64,000 bases of DNA from Dechloromonas hortensis. Lineage in GTDB: Bacteria; Pseudomonadota; Gammaproteobacteria; Burkholderiales; Rhodocyclaceae. The stretch lies in the NCBI RefSeq assembly GCF_009469765.1, contig NZ_SSSQ01000005.1:184149-248148 (forward strand), read 5' to 3'. This document shows, piece after piece, positions 1 to 9,384 of this stretch. The position numbers and the translations under genes are program-made. The notes below the pieces were generated by a model. The model searched no databases. It saw only the letters and a program-made list of their open reading frames with translations, and had not been told where the DNA came from. Numbering within the stretch: position 1 is the first letter of the stretch; each line of letters starts with the position of its first letter.

Positions 1-1163
1 TCGCGGTCGAGCATGCGGATGCCGATGACGATCAGGATGCCGGCCAGCGTGGCGACCGGCAGCCAGGCCAGGAAAGAGCCGAAGATCAGTGCCGCGATCA
101 GCGAAAGTACCCCTTCCATGACGCCGGAAACCCGGGTCTGGGCGCCACTGTTCAGATTGACCAGCGAAGCCCCCATCGTGCCGGCGCCGGGCGTGCCGCC
201 GACGGCGGCCGAGCTGATGTTGGCGATGCCTTGGGCGACCAGTTCGCGGTTCGAGTCGTGCTGTGTCCGGGTCAGTTGGTCGATGACGACACAGGTTTTC
301 AGGGTGTCGATCGAGAGCAGGGCGGCGAGGGTCAGCGCGCTGCCGAACAGGCTGGCTATCTGGCTCAGGTGCAGGTCGCCGATGTCGTGCCAGCGCTCGG
401 TGATGGCGGCGAAATAGCCGTCCCGGGCCGCACCGAGCGGACCGATGACCAGTGGGTTGCCGGTGACTTCCCAGAGCTTCGGCTCCTGGATGGCCAGCGC
501 GAAATAGGTCAGTAGGCCGGCGACAATGCCGAGGATGGTGCCGGGCACCTTCTTGGTGATTTTGGGGGCGGCGACGGCGACGATGACCGTTGCCGTACCG
601 ATGGCCAGGGCGCGCCAGTCCCAGTTCCACGGGGCGAGCAAGGCTTCCCACCAGCGCGTGCCGACGGCGGCGCCGACGAATTTCGGGATCTGGCTGCCGA
701 TGATGATCAGGCCGACTCCCGACAGGTAGCCGCTGACCACCGGGTAGGGGATGTACTTGATTAGCCGGCCGACGCCGATGAAGCCGAGCAGCAATTGCAC
801 GATGCCGGCCAGCACGCCGAGCAGCACCAGCAGCAGGACGATGGTATTGGGATCGATGCCCTGGCCGACCAGTTCGATGGCGAAGGCGGAGAGCACGGCG
901 GCGGCCGGGGCGCAGGGGGCGCTGATCAGGCGGTCGGTGCCGCCCAGTGTCGAGGCGACCAGACCGATTACCGTCGCCCCGATGATGCCGGCTAGGGCGC
1001 CGATGGCCGCGTAGCTCGGCGCAATGGCGGCGTAGATGGTGACGCCGAAGGCGATCGAGGCAGGCAACGCAACCAGCATGGCGGCCAGCGCCCCCCAGAA
1101 GTCGCCGGGGACCTGCTTGCCGCCGAGCAAGGGCTTTCGAGCCGCCGGGGGAGAGCTTTGCAT
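1..1163 (-). CDS. SulP-family inorganic anion transporter (C-terminus outside window)
   Basis: Translating the complement from the ATG at 1163 gives about 387 residues with no stop before the window edge, so the 3' end is missing. The visible part is a run of hydrophobic helices with SulP landmarks: an early VALPASIAFGV segment, a PCAPAAAVLSA segment, a PYPVVSGYLSGVG segment and a core SIDTLKTCVVID stretch. The family moves sulfate, bicarbonate or other anions across the inner membrane, and often ends in a cytoplasmic STAS domain, which would lie beyond base 1. A weak AGGTGA sits before the chosen start. It is divergent from the cation ATPase at 1344, with 180 bases between them. The substrate cannot be assigned from sequence alone. 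Confidence 0.85.
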   Translation of the reverse strand, partial: MQSSPPAARKPLLGGKQVPGDFWGALAAMLVALPASIAFGVTIYAAIAPSYAAIGALAGIIGATVIGLVASTLGGTDRLISAPCAPAAAVLSAFAIELVGQGIDPNTIVLLLVLLGVLAGIVQLLLGFIGVGRLIKYIPYPVVSGYLSGVGLIIIGSQIPKFVGAAVGTRWWEALLAPWNWDWRALAIGTATVIVAVAAPKITKKVPGTILGIVAGLLTYFALAIQEPKLWEVTGNPLVIGPLGAARDGYFAAITERWHDIGDLHLSQIASLFGSALTLAALLSIDTLKTCVVIDQLTRTQHDSNRELVAQGIANISSAAVGGTPGAGTMGASLVNLNSGAQTRVSGVMEGVLSLIAALIFGSFLAWLPVATLAGILIVIGIRMLDR

Positions 1164-1343
1164 CACGATGTCACCTGTTGTTTGAAGCCCGAAGCGCAGG
1201 GCGTATTTTGCGGGACGCACAGATGAGGAAATCTTAAACCCTTTGCCGGATGGGGAGTTGGCGAAGTGCATGGCTTATGCCTTTCGTCTGCCGGCAAAGC
1301 TGCTATGTTGAATTGATGGCCCGGCCCGGGCCGACAAGGCCCA

Positions 1344-4010
1344 ATGATGATCCAGCATCCCGCTTTGAATATCAGCAAGCTGACGCCGGAGGCGGCGCTG
1401 GCCAGCCTGGGCAGTGGCCTGGCCGGGCTGAGTGCGAGCGAAGCCCGGCGCCGGCTGGGCGAATTCGGTTCCAACCAGGTGGCGCCGGTCGCTGCCGAGC
1501 CGCTCTGGCGGATGCTCGGGCGGGAAATCAGCCATTTTTTTGCGCTTGTCCTGTGGGTGGCGGCCGGCCTGGCCTTTTTTGCCGCCTACGCCGAACCGGG
1601 GCAGGGCATGCTTGAACTGGGACTGGCGATTGTCGGCGTCATCATCGTGAACGGCGGTTTTTCCTTCTGGCAGGCCTATCGAGCCGAGCAGGCGCTGGCC
1701 GCCCTGCAGAAGCTGCTGCCGCAACAGGTCGATGTACGCCGCGACGGAGCGACCCTGGCCGTGCCGGCGGCGGCGCTGGTGCCGGGCGATCTGGTGCAAC
1801 TGGTCGAAGGCAGCAAGGTGCCGGCCGATTGCCGGGTCATCGAAAGCTGGGCGTTGCGCGTCAATCTGGCGACCTTGACCGGCGAGTCCTACGCCCGCTC
1901 GATCTCGGCCGAGGCGAAGCCCAGCGATGATCCGATGTCGGCGCAAAACCTGCTTTTTGCCGGGACACTGATCATTTCCGGCGAATGCAGCGCCCTGGTC
2001 TACGCCACCGGCATGCGTACCGAGTTCGGCCACATTGCCCACCTGACGCAAACCGCGGGCGACACCGAGTCGCCGCTGCAAAAGGAGATCGCCCGTGTTT
2101 CTCATCTGGTCGCCCTGCTGGCGCTCGGCCTCGGCGTGCTCTTTTTCGTCATCGGTCAGTTGGTCGGGCTGCCGTTCTGGGCCAATTTCATTTTCTCGAT
2201 CGGCATCATTGTCGCCAATGTGCCGGAAGGGCTGTTGCCGACCGTGACGCTGGCCCTCGCCCTGGCCGCCCAGCGTATGGCAAAGCGCAATGCCCTGGTT
2301 CGCCATCTGCCGGCGGTCGAAACACTGGGCAGTGCGACGGTGATCCTGACCGACAAGACCGGCACGCTGACTCAAAACCGGATGACGGTGCGCGAACTGT
2401 TCGTCGCCGGCCGTCATCACCTGGCCGCTGAGCGCTGGCCGCGGGCCGACGATTTACGGCTGCGCGCGGTGGCCCGCTTCTGCCACAGCCTCAAATTCCA
2501 CGAAGGTGAACCGGCCGGTGATCCGATGGAAATCGCCCTTTGGCAGTTTGCCGGCGGGCTGCCGGAATTCGGCAAGCGGGCCGGGGAAATTCCCTTCGAT
2601 ACCGCACGCCGCCGGATGTCGGTGATCTGGCGCGAGCCGGATGGCAGCGGCGATCTGTATTGCAAGGGCGCCCCGGAGGTGGTTTTTTCGCTGTGTACCG
2701 ACTGGCTGGACGGCGATGCGACGCGGCCGTTCGATGCGGCGGCGCTGAAGGTATTCCAGGCGGCGCATGAGGATTTGGCTGGCCGCGGCTTTCGGGTGCT
2801 GGCACTGGCCTGGAAGCCTTTGGCTGATGCCGGCGATAGTGGCGAGGATGGACTGCGACTGTGCGGCCTGGTCGGCCTTGAGGATCCGCCGCGGCTGGAT
2901 GTCCATGAAGCCGTCCGGCGTTGTCATGGGGCGGGCATCCGGGTCTTCATGGTGACTGGCGATCATCCGCATACCGCCCTGGCCTTGGCCCGCGAGGTCG
3001 AATTGGTTCGTTCGGCTGCACCGCGCGTGCTGACCGGAGAGGAGCTTGGGAAAATGAGTCCGGCCAGCCTGCAACTGGCCCTCGATGCGCCGGAGATGGT
3101 TTTTGCCCGGGTCAGTGCCGAGCAGAAAATGCTGATCACCCAGGCCTTGCAATTGAAGGGCGAAATCGTCGCCGTCACCGGTGATGGGGTGAACGATGCA
3201 CCGGCGCTGAAAACTGCCGATATCGGCATCGCGATGGGCTTGTCGGGAACCGACGTAGCGCGGGAAGCGGCCGATATCGTGCTGCTCGACGACCATTTCG
3301 CCACCATCGTCAATGCCATCGAGGAGGGGCGGGCGGTCTTCGAGAACATCTGCAAGTTCCTCACTTACATCCTGACTTCGAATATTCCCGAGCTGGTGCC
3401 TTACCTGATCTCGGTACTTTTCCGCATTCCGCTGCCGCTGACCATCATCCAGATCCTCGCCGTCGATCTCGGTACCGACATGTTGCCGGCCCTGGCGCTG
3501 GGTGCCGAGCGTCCCCATGCCGAAGTGATGAGCCGGCCGCCGCGGCCCCGCCAGGAGCGCTTGCTCTCCTGGCCGCTGCTGGCCCGTGCCTACCTCTTCC
3601 TCGGGCCACTCGAGGCGGCCATCGCCATGAGCTGTTTCTTCTTCGTTCTGAACGGAGTCGGCTGGACCTACGGTACAGCATTGGCCGCAACCGATCCGCG
3701 CTATCTGCAGGCGACCTCGGCCTGCCTGCTCGGCATCGTGCTGGCCCAGGTCGCCAATGTCTTCGTCTGCCGCCACCCGCTGTTGCCGACCTGGCACTTT
3801 CCCTTGCTGCAAAACCGCTTGCTGCTCGCCGGTGTGCTGGCCGAAATCCTGTTGCTGCTGGCCATCCTGTACACCCCCTGGGGCAATGCGCTGTTCGGCA
3901 CGGCACCGTTGGGCCAGGATGTCTGGCTGCTCGGTGCCGGCCTGGCGGCGGTTTTTGCCTTGCTCGAAGAAGGCCGCAAGTGGCTGCTGCGTCGCGCCGC
4001 CGTCCCCTGA
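1344..4010 (+). CDS. P2-type cation-transporting ATPase
   Basis: An 888-residue P-type ATPase. An N-terminal Cation_ATPase_N-like segment (about residues 10-70) precedes the actuator domain with its TGES loop. The phosphorylation motif DKTGTLTQNRMTV lies near residue 336 and the hinge TGDGVNDAPAL near residue 613. The intramembrane NVPEGLLPTVTLALALAAQRM stretch resembles type II pumps, including Na,K-ATPase-like ones, and there are no heavy-metal CPC or CxxC motifs. It should pump Ca2+, Na+, K+ or Mg2+ out of the cytoplasm, but the ion is not determined. Two adjacent ATGs (1344, 1347) follow an AAGG. It converges on the lipase-like gene at 4024 with 13 bases between stops. Confidence 0.88.
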   Translation: MMIQHPALNISKLTPEAALASLGSGLAGLSASEARRRLGEFGSNQVAPVAAEPLWRMLGREISHFFALVLWVAAGLAFFAAYAEPGQGMLELGLAIVGVIIVNGGFSFWQAYRAEQALAALQKLLPQQVDVRRDGATLAVPAAALVPGDLVQLVEGSKVPADCRVIESWALRVNLATLTGESYARSISAEAKPSDDPMSAQNLLFAGTLIISGECSALVYATGMRTEFGHIAHLTQTAGDTESPLQKEIARVSHLVALLALGLGVLFFVIGQLVGLPFWANFIFSIGIIVANVPEGLLPTVTLALALAAQRMAKRNALVRHLPAVETLGSATVILTDKTGTLTQNRMTVRELFVAGRHHLAAERWPRADDLRLRAVARFCHSLKFHEGEPAGDPMEIALWQFAGGLPEFGKRAGEIPFDTARRRMSVIWREPDGSGDLYCKGAPEVVFSLCTDWLDGDATRPFDAAALKVFQAAHEDLAGRGFRVLALAWKPLADAGDSGEDGLRLCGLVGLEDPPRLDVHEAVRRCHGAGIRVFMVTGDHPHTALALAREVELVRSAAPRVLTGEELGKMSPASLQLALDAPEMVFARVSAEQKMLITQALQLKGEIVAVTGDGVNDAPALKTADIGIAMGLSGTDVAREAADIVLLDDHFATIVNAIEEGRAVFENICKFLTYILTSNIPELVPYLISVLFRIPLPLTIIQILAVDLGTDMLPALALGAERPHAEVMSRPPRPRQERLLSWPLLARAYLFLGPLEAAIAMSCFFFVLNGVGWTYGTALAATDPRYLQATSACLLGIVLAQVANVFVCRHPLLPTWHFPLLQNRLLLAGVLAEILLLLAILYTPWGNALFGTAPLGQDVWLLGAGLAAVFALLEEGRKWLLRRAAVP

Positions 4011-4023
4011 CGGTGGGCCTGGC

Positions 4024-5640
4024 TCAGTTGCCGGCGGCCTCCTTGTTCCACAGCGAGACGATGAAACGCAGTTGCCCCTGCATGCCGGGCGAACCGCTGC
4101 TGCCGAATGGAACACAGACCTCCATCCGGCTGTCACCGAGCAGTTTGGCGTCGATCGCGGTATCGGCCTTGCTGACTCCGCTGCCCTGCCAGGCGTATTT
4201 GACTTGCCAGGCATCGCCGTCGGCCTTGGGCGGGACCATTTCGAGAATGATCGAATCGCGGAACAGGTAGCCGCCCTCGTAATGCTCATTGACCCATAGC
4301 CGGCGGTCGACCTCGTAATCCGGCACGCGTACGCCGAGCGTCATGCTGTAGGCCAGCGAACGGCGGCGCGGATTGACCCGGGCCCGGTTGGCGAGAAAGA
4401 CGCTGGACAGGTAGAGCGCCTGGCGTTGCGCCGGCGCCTGCATCCACTCCTCGTGCGATAGGCAGGCCACCGAATCTTCCTCTGCCGTGCGCCGGGTCAA
4501 ATACCAAAGTTTGCCGCGCGGCGAAGCGAGAATCTCGAACTGATACAGCGCACTGACCTTGCGCCCGGCCTGCGCCTCGTCCTGTACTGGCTTGGGCAGG
4601 CGGATCTGCTCGACATCGACCCACAGGTCGACGCGGATATCGCCGAACAGGAAGCGCGTCAGGTTCTGGAAAGCCTCCTCGCTATTGACGATGCCAAAGA
4701 AGCCGGAGTGGGCGCGGTAGGCGAAGGCCTTGGCGCAACTGTCGCCGGCACTGCCCTTGTTTTTGCCGCTGCGCCGCCAGCCATGCAAGGCCGCATTCTC
4801 GATGCGGACCAGGCCGTCGCTGCCGTGGCCGGCAAAGGTGCGCGACATGCCGAGGGCGGCTTCGTAATCCATCCGGTTCGAGCCGACCATGCAGAACACC
4901 CGCTCTGACGGGAAACTGTCTTCCGGCAACCAGTCCACCCGGCCGGTTGCCTTGAAGGCGTCCTTGATATTCAGGTACTCAGCCATGTAGTCGCGGTTGA
5001 AATTCTTCATGTCGTTCATATCCAGCCATTTCGGGATATTGACGCCGACCATTTCGATGCCGTTGTGCGGCGTGGCGTAGGTGAACAGCTTGTCGACATG
5101 TTTGACCGCGGCACGAAACTCGGCGGCCGGGTTCTGCAGCAGGGCGCGGCAGACCAGGCCGCCCATCGAGTGAGCGACCAGGTGGCAGCGGAAATCGTCT
5201 TCGCCGATGCCGTTCGCCGGGTTCTTGCAGACCAGTTCGCGGACCCGCAGGATGAGCAGGCGCAACTTGTCGGCAAACTGGCTGATGTTCGGCGTCTGGC
5301 CGATGCCAAGCAGACGCGAGGCTTCGTCGTAATAGCGGAAGATGATGATGGCGCGGCTTGGCACCTTGTTGTCCGGGTCGGCTTCCCATTCCGGGTCGAG
5401 GATGTCATAGCCTTCCTCGTAGACATCCTGGTAGCCGAAGTCGGAGGCTAGCCGGATGACCGGCGACTCGAAGATGAACTTGCGCGGCTGGCGCTCTTTT
5501 TCGGGAACGGCGCGGTAAACGGTCGAACCGAGGTTAAAACCGCAGAACGGGTCAGCGGTGGTTTCGTCGATTTCGCCCGGTGTCATCGCATAACCGCGGA
5601 CATAGATGATCGGGTGGAACGGAGCGTTCTTGTTGGCCAT
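4024..5640 (-). CDS. Alpha/beta-hydrolase (lipase/esterase-like)
   Basis: A 538-residue protein. I start it at the ATG at 5640, preceded by GGAGGATGAC, although the frame stays open further upstream. An N-terminal IIYVRGYA strand and oxyanion-loop-like region are followed by AHSMGGLVCRALL, the nucleophile-elbow pattern (G/A-H-S-M-G) of lipases and PGAP1-like hydrolases, near residue 165. The long C-terminal half has no recognised motif and may be a beta-rich accessory domain. No signal peptide is evident, so a cytoplasmic or unconventionally located enzyme is suggested. The substrate is unknown. It is divergent from the DsbA-like gene. Confidence 0.7.
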   Translation of the reverse strand: MANKNAPFHPIIYVRGYAMTPGEIDETTADPFCGFNLGSTVYRAVPEKERQPRKFIFESPVIRLASDFGYQDVYEEGYDILDPEWEADPDNKVPSRAIIIFRYYDEASRLLGIGQTPNISQFADKLRLLILRVRELVCKNPANGIGEDDFRCHLVAHSMGGLVCRALLQNPAAEFRAAVKHVDKLFTYATPHNGIEMVGVNIPKWLDMNDMKNFNRDYMAEYLNIKDAFKATGRVDWLPEDSFPSERVFCMVGSNRMDYEAALGMSRTFAGHGSDGLVRIENAALHGWRRSGKNKGSAGDSCAKAFAYRAHSGFFGIVNSEEAFQNLTRFLFGDIRVDLWVDVEQIRLPKPVQDEAQAGRKVSALYQFEILASPRGKLWYLTRRTAEEDSVACLSHEEWMQAPAQRQALYLSSVFLANRARVNPRRRSLAYSMTLGVRVPDYEVDRRLWVNEHYEGGYLFRDSIILEMVPPKADGDAWQVKYAWQGSGVSKADTAIDAKLLGDSRMEVCVPFGSSGSPGMQGQLRFIVSLWNKEAAGN

Positions 5641-5776
5641 GTCATCCTCCAGTCGTTGTTGGGCGGCTGCCCATGACGTAGTTATATGCGGCAGGCCGCG
5701 ATGCGCAAGGTTTTTGTCATGCCGGCTGGCCCGCTCCGCTCGGCAGCACGCGGCTGGCGCCTGTATGATCAAGGCC

Positions 5777-6415
5777 ATGCTGACCATCGACATCGTCTCC
5801 GACATCGTTTGCCCGTGGTGCTTCATCGGCCTGCGCCGGCTCGACCTGGCCATTGCCGAAGTGCGCCGGGAAATTCCCGACTTCACCTGCCGCAAGCGCT
5901 GGCTGCCATTCTTCCTGAATCCACAGACGCCACCGGAAGGCGAGCCCTACCTGCCGTTTCTCGAACAGAAGTTCGGCGGCCGGGCGCCGGTCGATGCGCT
6001 GTTCGAACGGGTGCGGGCCGCTGGCCGGCCCTACGGCATCGACTACGCCTTCGAGAAAATCCCGCTACGGGCCAATACCCTGGCTGCGCATCGGCTGATC
6101 CACTGGGCGCAGCAGCGCGGCGATGCCGAGCCGCTGGTCGAACGCCTGTTCGTCGCCCAGTTCCAGCGTGGCGAGCATGTCGGCGATCAAGGCTTGCTCG
6201 CCAGGCTGGCCGGCGAATGCGGCTACCCGGCCGAGGAGGTCGCGGCCTACCTGGCGTCCGATCAGGACGTCGCCGAAGTGCGGGCGATGGAGGCACAGAT
6301 TCGGGCGATGGGCATTTCGATGGTGCCGACCTTCATCGTCGGCGGACAGCGCATTGTCGTCGGCGCCGAAGATCCGTCGGTGCTGGCCAGCGCCATCCGG
6401 CAGACGCTGGCCTGA
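5777..6415 (+). CDS. DsbA-family oxidoreductase (FrnE/HCCA-isomerase type)
   Basis: A 212-residue thioredoxin-fold protein that opens TIDIVSDIVCPWCFIG, giving a CPWC redox or glutathione-site motif at about residues 12-15. The C-terminal part reads MVPTFIVGGQRIVVGA, with the cis-Pro loop typical of cytoplasmic DsbA/FrnE-like proteins, and the length fits the family (about 210-220). The open frame reaches much further upstream, but the ATG at 5777 gives the standard family N-terminus; an in-frame ATG at 5765 is the alternative. No signal peptide is seen, so a cytoplasmic thiol oxidoreductase or isomerase is likely. The partner is unknown. Confidence 0.82.
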   Translation: MLTIDIVSDIVCPWCFIGLRRLDLAIAEVRREIPDFTCRKRWLPFFLNPQTPPEGEPYLPFLEQKFGGRAPVDALFERVRAAGRPYGIDYAFEKIPLRANTLAAHRLIHWAQQRGDAEPLVERLFVAQFQRGEHVGDQGLLARLAGECGYPAEEVAAYLASDQDVAEVRAMEAQIRAMGISMVPTFIVGGQRIVVGAEDPSVLASAIRQTLA

Positions 6416-6502
6416 AGCCGGCCCGGGGTGGCCGGCGGCTGCCTCGTGAAATTCGCTAGCCTTTCTTCCGGTTTTTCCCGTCGCGCCGCCGCTGGCGTCG
6501 GC

Positions 6503-6526
6503 CAACAATGGCTCATCGCATTGTTG
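6503..6526. promoter_or_regulatory. Perfect 8-base dyad upstream of pqqE
   Basis: CAACAATG and CATTGTTG form perfect inverted arms separated by eight bases, ending 17 bases before the pqqE ATG and 6 bases before its AAAGGA ribosome site. It could be an operator or an mRNA hairpin in the leader. No regulator is assigned. Confidence 0.45.
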
Positions 6527-6543
6527 TCGCTGAAAGGAATCCC

Positions 6544-7689
6544 ATGCCCAAGGAAGAAACCGGCCTCAGTCTCGATGGTCAGGGCAAGCCGCTCTGGGTT
6601 TCGCTGGAACTGACCTATCGTTGCCCGCTGAAATGCTCGTGGTGCAATAACCCGCTCGATTTCGAGGATTACGGTTCGCGCGAACTGACGACCGAGGAAT
6701 GGAAGCAGGCGCTGCGCGAAGTGCGCGAACTGGGCGCCCTGCAACTCGGCTTCACCGGCGGCGAGCCGCTGTTGCGCGAGGATCTCGAAGAGCTGGTCGC
6801 CTACGCCGACAGTCTCGGCTTCTACACCAACCTGATCACCTCCGGCATCGGCCTCACCGAAGAGCGCCTGCTTGCCCTCAAGGCGGCCGGCCTCAAGCAT
6901 GTCCAGTTGTCGCTGCAGGCCACCAAGGGCGAACTGACCGATGCGCTGGTCGGCGCCCGGGCGCATGCGCTGAAGCTGGAGGCGGCCCGCCTGATCAAGG
7001 CGCACAACTTCCCGATGGTGCTCAATGTGCCGATCTTCCGGCAGAACATCGGCGAGGTTGATGCGATGATCGAATGGGCGGCGGCGCTCGGCATCGAATA
7101 CATCGAGTTCGCCAACATCCAGTATTACAACTGGGCCTTGATGAACCGCGACGAACTGATGCCGAGCCTGGAGCAGATCAAGGCGGCGGAAGCGGTGGTC
7201 AATGCCTGGCGCGCCAAGCTCGGCAACACGATGACCATCTACTTCGTGATTCCCGACTATTACGAAGGTCGACCGAAGGCCTGCATGAACGGCTGGGGTG
7301 CCATTCACCTGACGCTGGCGCCGGATGGCGTCGCCATGCCCTGCCAGGAAGCGCGGGTGATTCCCGGGCTGGAGTTCATCTCGGTACGCGACCAGCCGCT
7401 CGGCTGGATCTGGCACGAATCGCCGCTCTTTCGCAAATATCGCGGCCTGGACTGGCTGCCCGAGCCGTGCAGCTCCTGCTCCGAAAAGGAAAAGGATTTT
7501 GGCGGCTGTCGCTGCCAGGCCCTGCTGCTGACCGGCGACGCCGGCAATACCGACCCTGCCTGCAGCCGCTCGCCGCTGCATGGCGTGGTCAGGGATGCCG
7601 TGGCGGTCAGCGAGAAGCCCCTGCGTTTTAGGAAGCCGCTGGTCAAGCGCTCGGCCGGGGCAGTGTCCACGGCCTTCATGGAGGCCTGA
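6544..7689 (+). CDS. pqqE: PqqA peptide cyclase, radical SAM enzyme
   Basis: A 381-residue radical-SAM/SPASM protein. The cluster motif is C27-P-L-K-C31-S-W-C34 and a GFTGGEPLLRED glycine-rich SAM-binding segment follows. C-terminal cysteines (CMNGWG, MPCQEA, EPCSSC, GGCRCQ) would hold the auxiliary Fe-S clusters. In PQQ synthesis PqqE, with PqqD, cross-links the Glu and Tyr of the precursor PqqA. The start at 6544 follows AAAGGAATCCC; the frame extends upstream but without the family sequence. It heads an operon separated by about 24 kb from pqqBCAD. The next ORF starts 5 bases after its stop. Confidence 0.95.
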   Translation: MPKEETGLSLDGQGKPLWVSLELTYRCPLKCSWCNNPLDFEDYGSRELTTEEWKQALREVRELGALQLGFTGGEPLLREDLEELVAYADSLGFYTNLITSGIGLTEERLLALKAAGLKHVQLSLQATKGELTDALVGARAHALKLEAARLIKAHNFPMVLNVPIFRQNIGEVDAMIEWAAALGIEYIEFANIQYYNWALMNRDELMPSLEQIKAAEAVVNAWRAKLGNTMTIYFVIPDYYEGRPKACMNGWGAIHLTLAPDGVAMPCQEARVIPGLEFISVRDQPLGWIWHESPLFRKYRGLDWLPEPCSSCSEKEKDFGGCRCQALLLTGDAGNTDPACSRSPLHGVVRDAVAVSEKPLRFRKPLVKRSAGAVSTAFMEA

Positions 7690-7694
7690 GCGGC

Positions 7695-7790
7695 ATGCGC
7701 CACCCCTACGACAGCGCCGCCTGCACCATTGCCCTCGGCCTCGCCCTGACCGTGGCGCTCGTCCTGCTGGTCCGCCAACTGGCCGGCTGA
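7695..7790 (+). CDS. 31-residue predicted single-pass membrane peptide
   Basis: A small ORF too short for routine calling. It has a short polar head (MRHPYDSAAC) followed by one hydrophobic helix rich in Leu, Ala and Val, and ends VRQLAG. It starts 5 bases after the pqqE stop and stops 5 bases before the next start; both junctions read TGAGCGGCATG, which supports a real, translationally coupled gene. I do not recognise the family. It may be a small subunit or assembly partner of the membrane protein that follows. Confidence 0.5.
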   Translation: MRHPYDSAACTIALGLALTVALVLLVRQLAG

Positions 7791-7795
7791 GCGGC

Positions 7796-8302
7796 ATGGA
7801 CCACGCGCTGTTCGATCTGCTCGCCCGCTGGCTGCACCTGATTGCCGGCATCATCTGGGTCGGCCACAACTACGCCAGCGTCGTCCAGCGTCCGCGCTGG
7901 CGGCCGTTGGCGGCAAGTGACCTGAGCGAGGCGGGCGGCCCGCGCCTGCAGGCGGTGATCAACCGGGAGCACGGCACTTTCCGCTGGGCCTCGGTCGTCG
8001 CCTGGGGGGCCGGCATGTTCATGCTCTGGCAGCGCGGCTGGCTGCCGGGTGCCCTGACTTTGCAAGGCGGCTTGGCGCCGATCGGCATGGGAGCCTGGCT
8101 CGGCACCATCATGCTGCTCAACCTGTGGTTCGTACTCTGGCCGCACCAGCAAAAGGTGCTCGGCCTGAAACCGGCCAGCGTTGAGGAAAGACTGCGCTGT
8201 TCGCGCGTCACCCATCTGTCGTCGCGCACCAACACCATGCTCTCGGTGCCGCTGCTTTTCTTCATGGCTGCCGGCAGCCACGGCGGCGCCCTGTTCGGCT
8301 AG
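7796..8302 (+). CDS. Four-helix membrane protein, urate-oxidase-N (PuuD N-terminal)-like
   Basis: A 168-residue protein with about four membrane segments. The first contains HLIAGIIWVGHNY, which resembles the MAGI-WIGH pattern of the Urate_ox_N/PuuD membrane domain. Later come LNLWFVLWPHQQKVLGL and a C-terminal SVPLLFFMAAGSHGG. Several His residues lie at helix ends and could bind haem or metal, but PuuD's C-terminal cytochrome c domain is absent. It sits between the 31-residue peptide and serC in the pqqE operon. A redox-linked membrane role is an inference from family and context. Confidence 0.6.
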   Translation: MDHALFDLLARWLHLIAGIIWVGHNYASVVQRPRWRPLAASDLSEAGGPRLQAVINREHGTFRWASVVAWGAGMFMLWQRGWLPGALTLQGGLAPIGMGAWLGTIMLLNLWFVLWPHQQKVLGLKPASVEERLRCSRVTHLSSRTNTMLSVPLLFFMAAGSHGGALFG

Positions 8303-8307
8303 GGGCG

Positions 8308-9384
8308 ATGGCCTGGAACTTCGCGGCCGGTCCGGCCCGCCTGCCCGATGCCGTGCTGGCCCAGGCCGGCGCCTTGTTCCGGCGGGCTGACGACGGCGCC
8401 TGCTGTATCGAGCGGCCGTTCAGCGGCCCGCATTTTCGTACCGCGCTGGCCAACGCCCGGCAGCGCCTGGCCGGACTGCTCGATCTGCCGAGCAATTACC
8501 GCATCCTCTTCATGGCCGGCGGTGCCATGCAGCAGTTCTCGCTGCTACCGATGAACCTGGCTCGGGCCGGGCAGGCGGTCGCCTATGCCGATTCCGGCTA
8601 CTGGTCACGGCGGGCGCGGCAGGAGGCTGGTTGGTCGGGGCCAGTCATCGAAGCTGCCCGCCATCCCGGCGCCAGCGCGCTTGCCGCGCCGGTGGCCGGA
8701 AAGTGGGCCTTGCCGGCCAATTGCGCCTATTGCCACATCACGCCGAACGAAACGGCGGATGGCATCGCCTATCCGGCCTTGCCCGACACCGGGGCGGTGC
8801 CGCTGGTTGCCGATTGCACCTCGTCGCTGCTGCTGGCACCGCTCGCCGTCGACAAGTTCGGCCTGATCTACGCCAGCGCCCAGAAAAACATCGGCCCGGC
8901 CGGTCTATGTGTCGTCATCGTCCGCGAGGATCTGCTCGAACGTTCGCCGGCGGCGTTGCCGGCCGTTTTTTCCTACCGCCGGCAGGTCGAGGCGGGGAGT
9001 TGCGTCAATACGCCGCCGATGCTGGCCCTCGAAATGGCGGCGCTGGTTTTCGAATGGATCGCCGGGCAGGGTGGCCTGCCGGCGATGGCGGCCGCGAACC
9101 AGGCGAAGGCGGCGCTGCTCTATGGTGCCATCGATGGCAGCGGCGGCTTCTATCGGGCGCCGGTCGAGGTCGCTCACCGCTCGCCGGTCAATGTCCGCTT
9201 CGAGTTGGCGGTGGAAGCACTGACCGAGCGTTTCATCGAACAAGCCGCGGCGGCCGGCCTGCAGCATCTGCGCGGTCACCCGCAGGTCGGCGGCTTGCGG
9301 GCCAGCCTCTACAACGCCATGCCACTAGCCGGCGTCGAAGCGCTGGTCGACTTCATGGCCGATTTCGCCAGGCGTCACGGGTGA
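8308..9384 (+). CDS. serC: Phosphoserine aminotransferase
   Basis: A 358-residue class V PLP aminotransferase. The N-terminal NFAAGPARLPDAVL block is the SerC signature. The PLP-lysine region reads YASAQKNIGPAG near residue 195, and the C-terminus carries GGLRASLYNAM, as in SerC. It converts 3-phosphohydroxypyruvate and glutamate to O-phosphoserine in serine (and B6) synthesis. It starts 5 bases after the membrane-protein stop and overlaps the next gene by GTGA. SerC in a pqqE operon is unusual; whether this is the only serC of the genome, or a second copy with a modified role, cannot be seen here. Confidence 0.85.
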   Translation: MAWNFAAGPARLPDAVLAQAGALFRRADDGACCIERPFSGPHFRTALANARQRLAGLLDLPSNYRILFMAGGAMQQFSLLPMNLARAGQAVAYADSGYWSRRARQEAGWSGPVIEAARHPGASALAAPVAGKWALPANCAYCHITPNETADGIAYPALPDTGAVPLVADCTSSLLLAPLAVDKFGLIYASAQKNIGPAGLCVVIVREDLLERSPAALPAVFSYRRQVEAGSCVNTPPMLALEMAALVFEWIAGQGGLPAMAAANQAKAALLYGAIDGSGGFYRAPVEVAHRSPVNVRFELAVEALTERFIEQAAAAGLQHLRGHPQVGGLRASLYNAMPLAGVEALVDFMADFARRHG

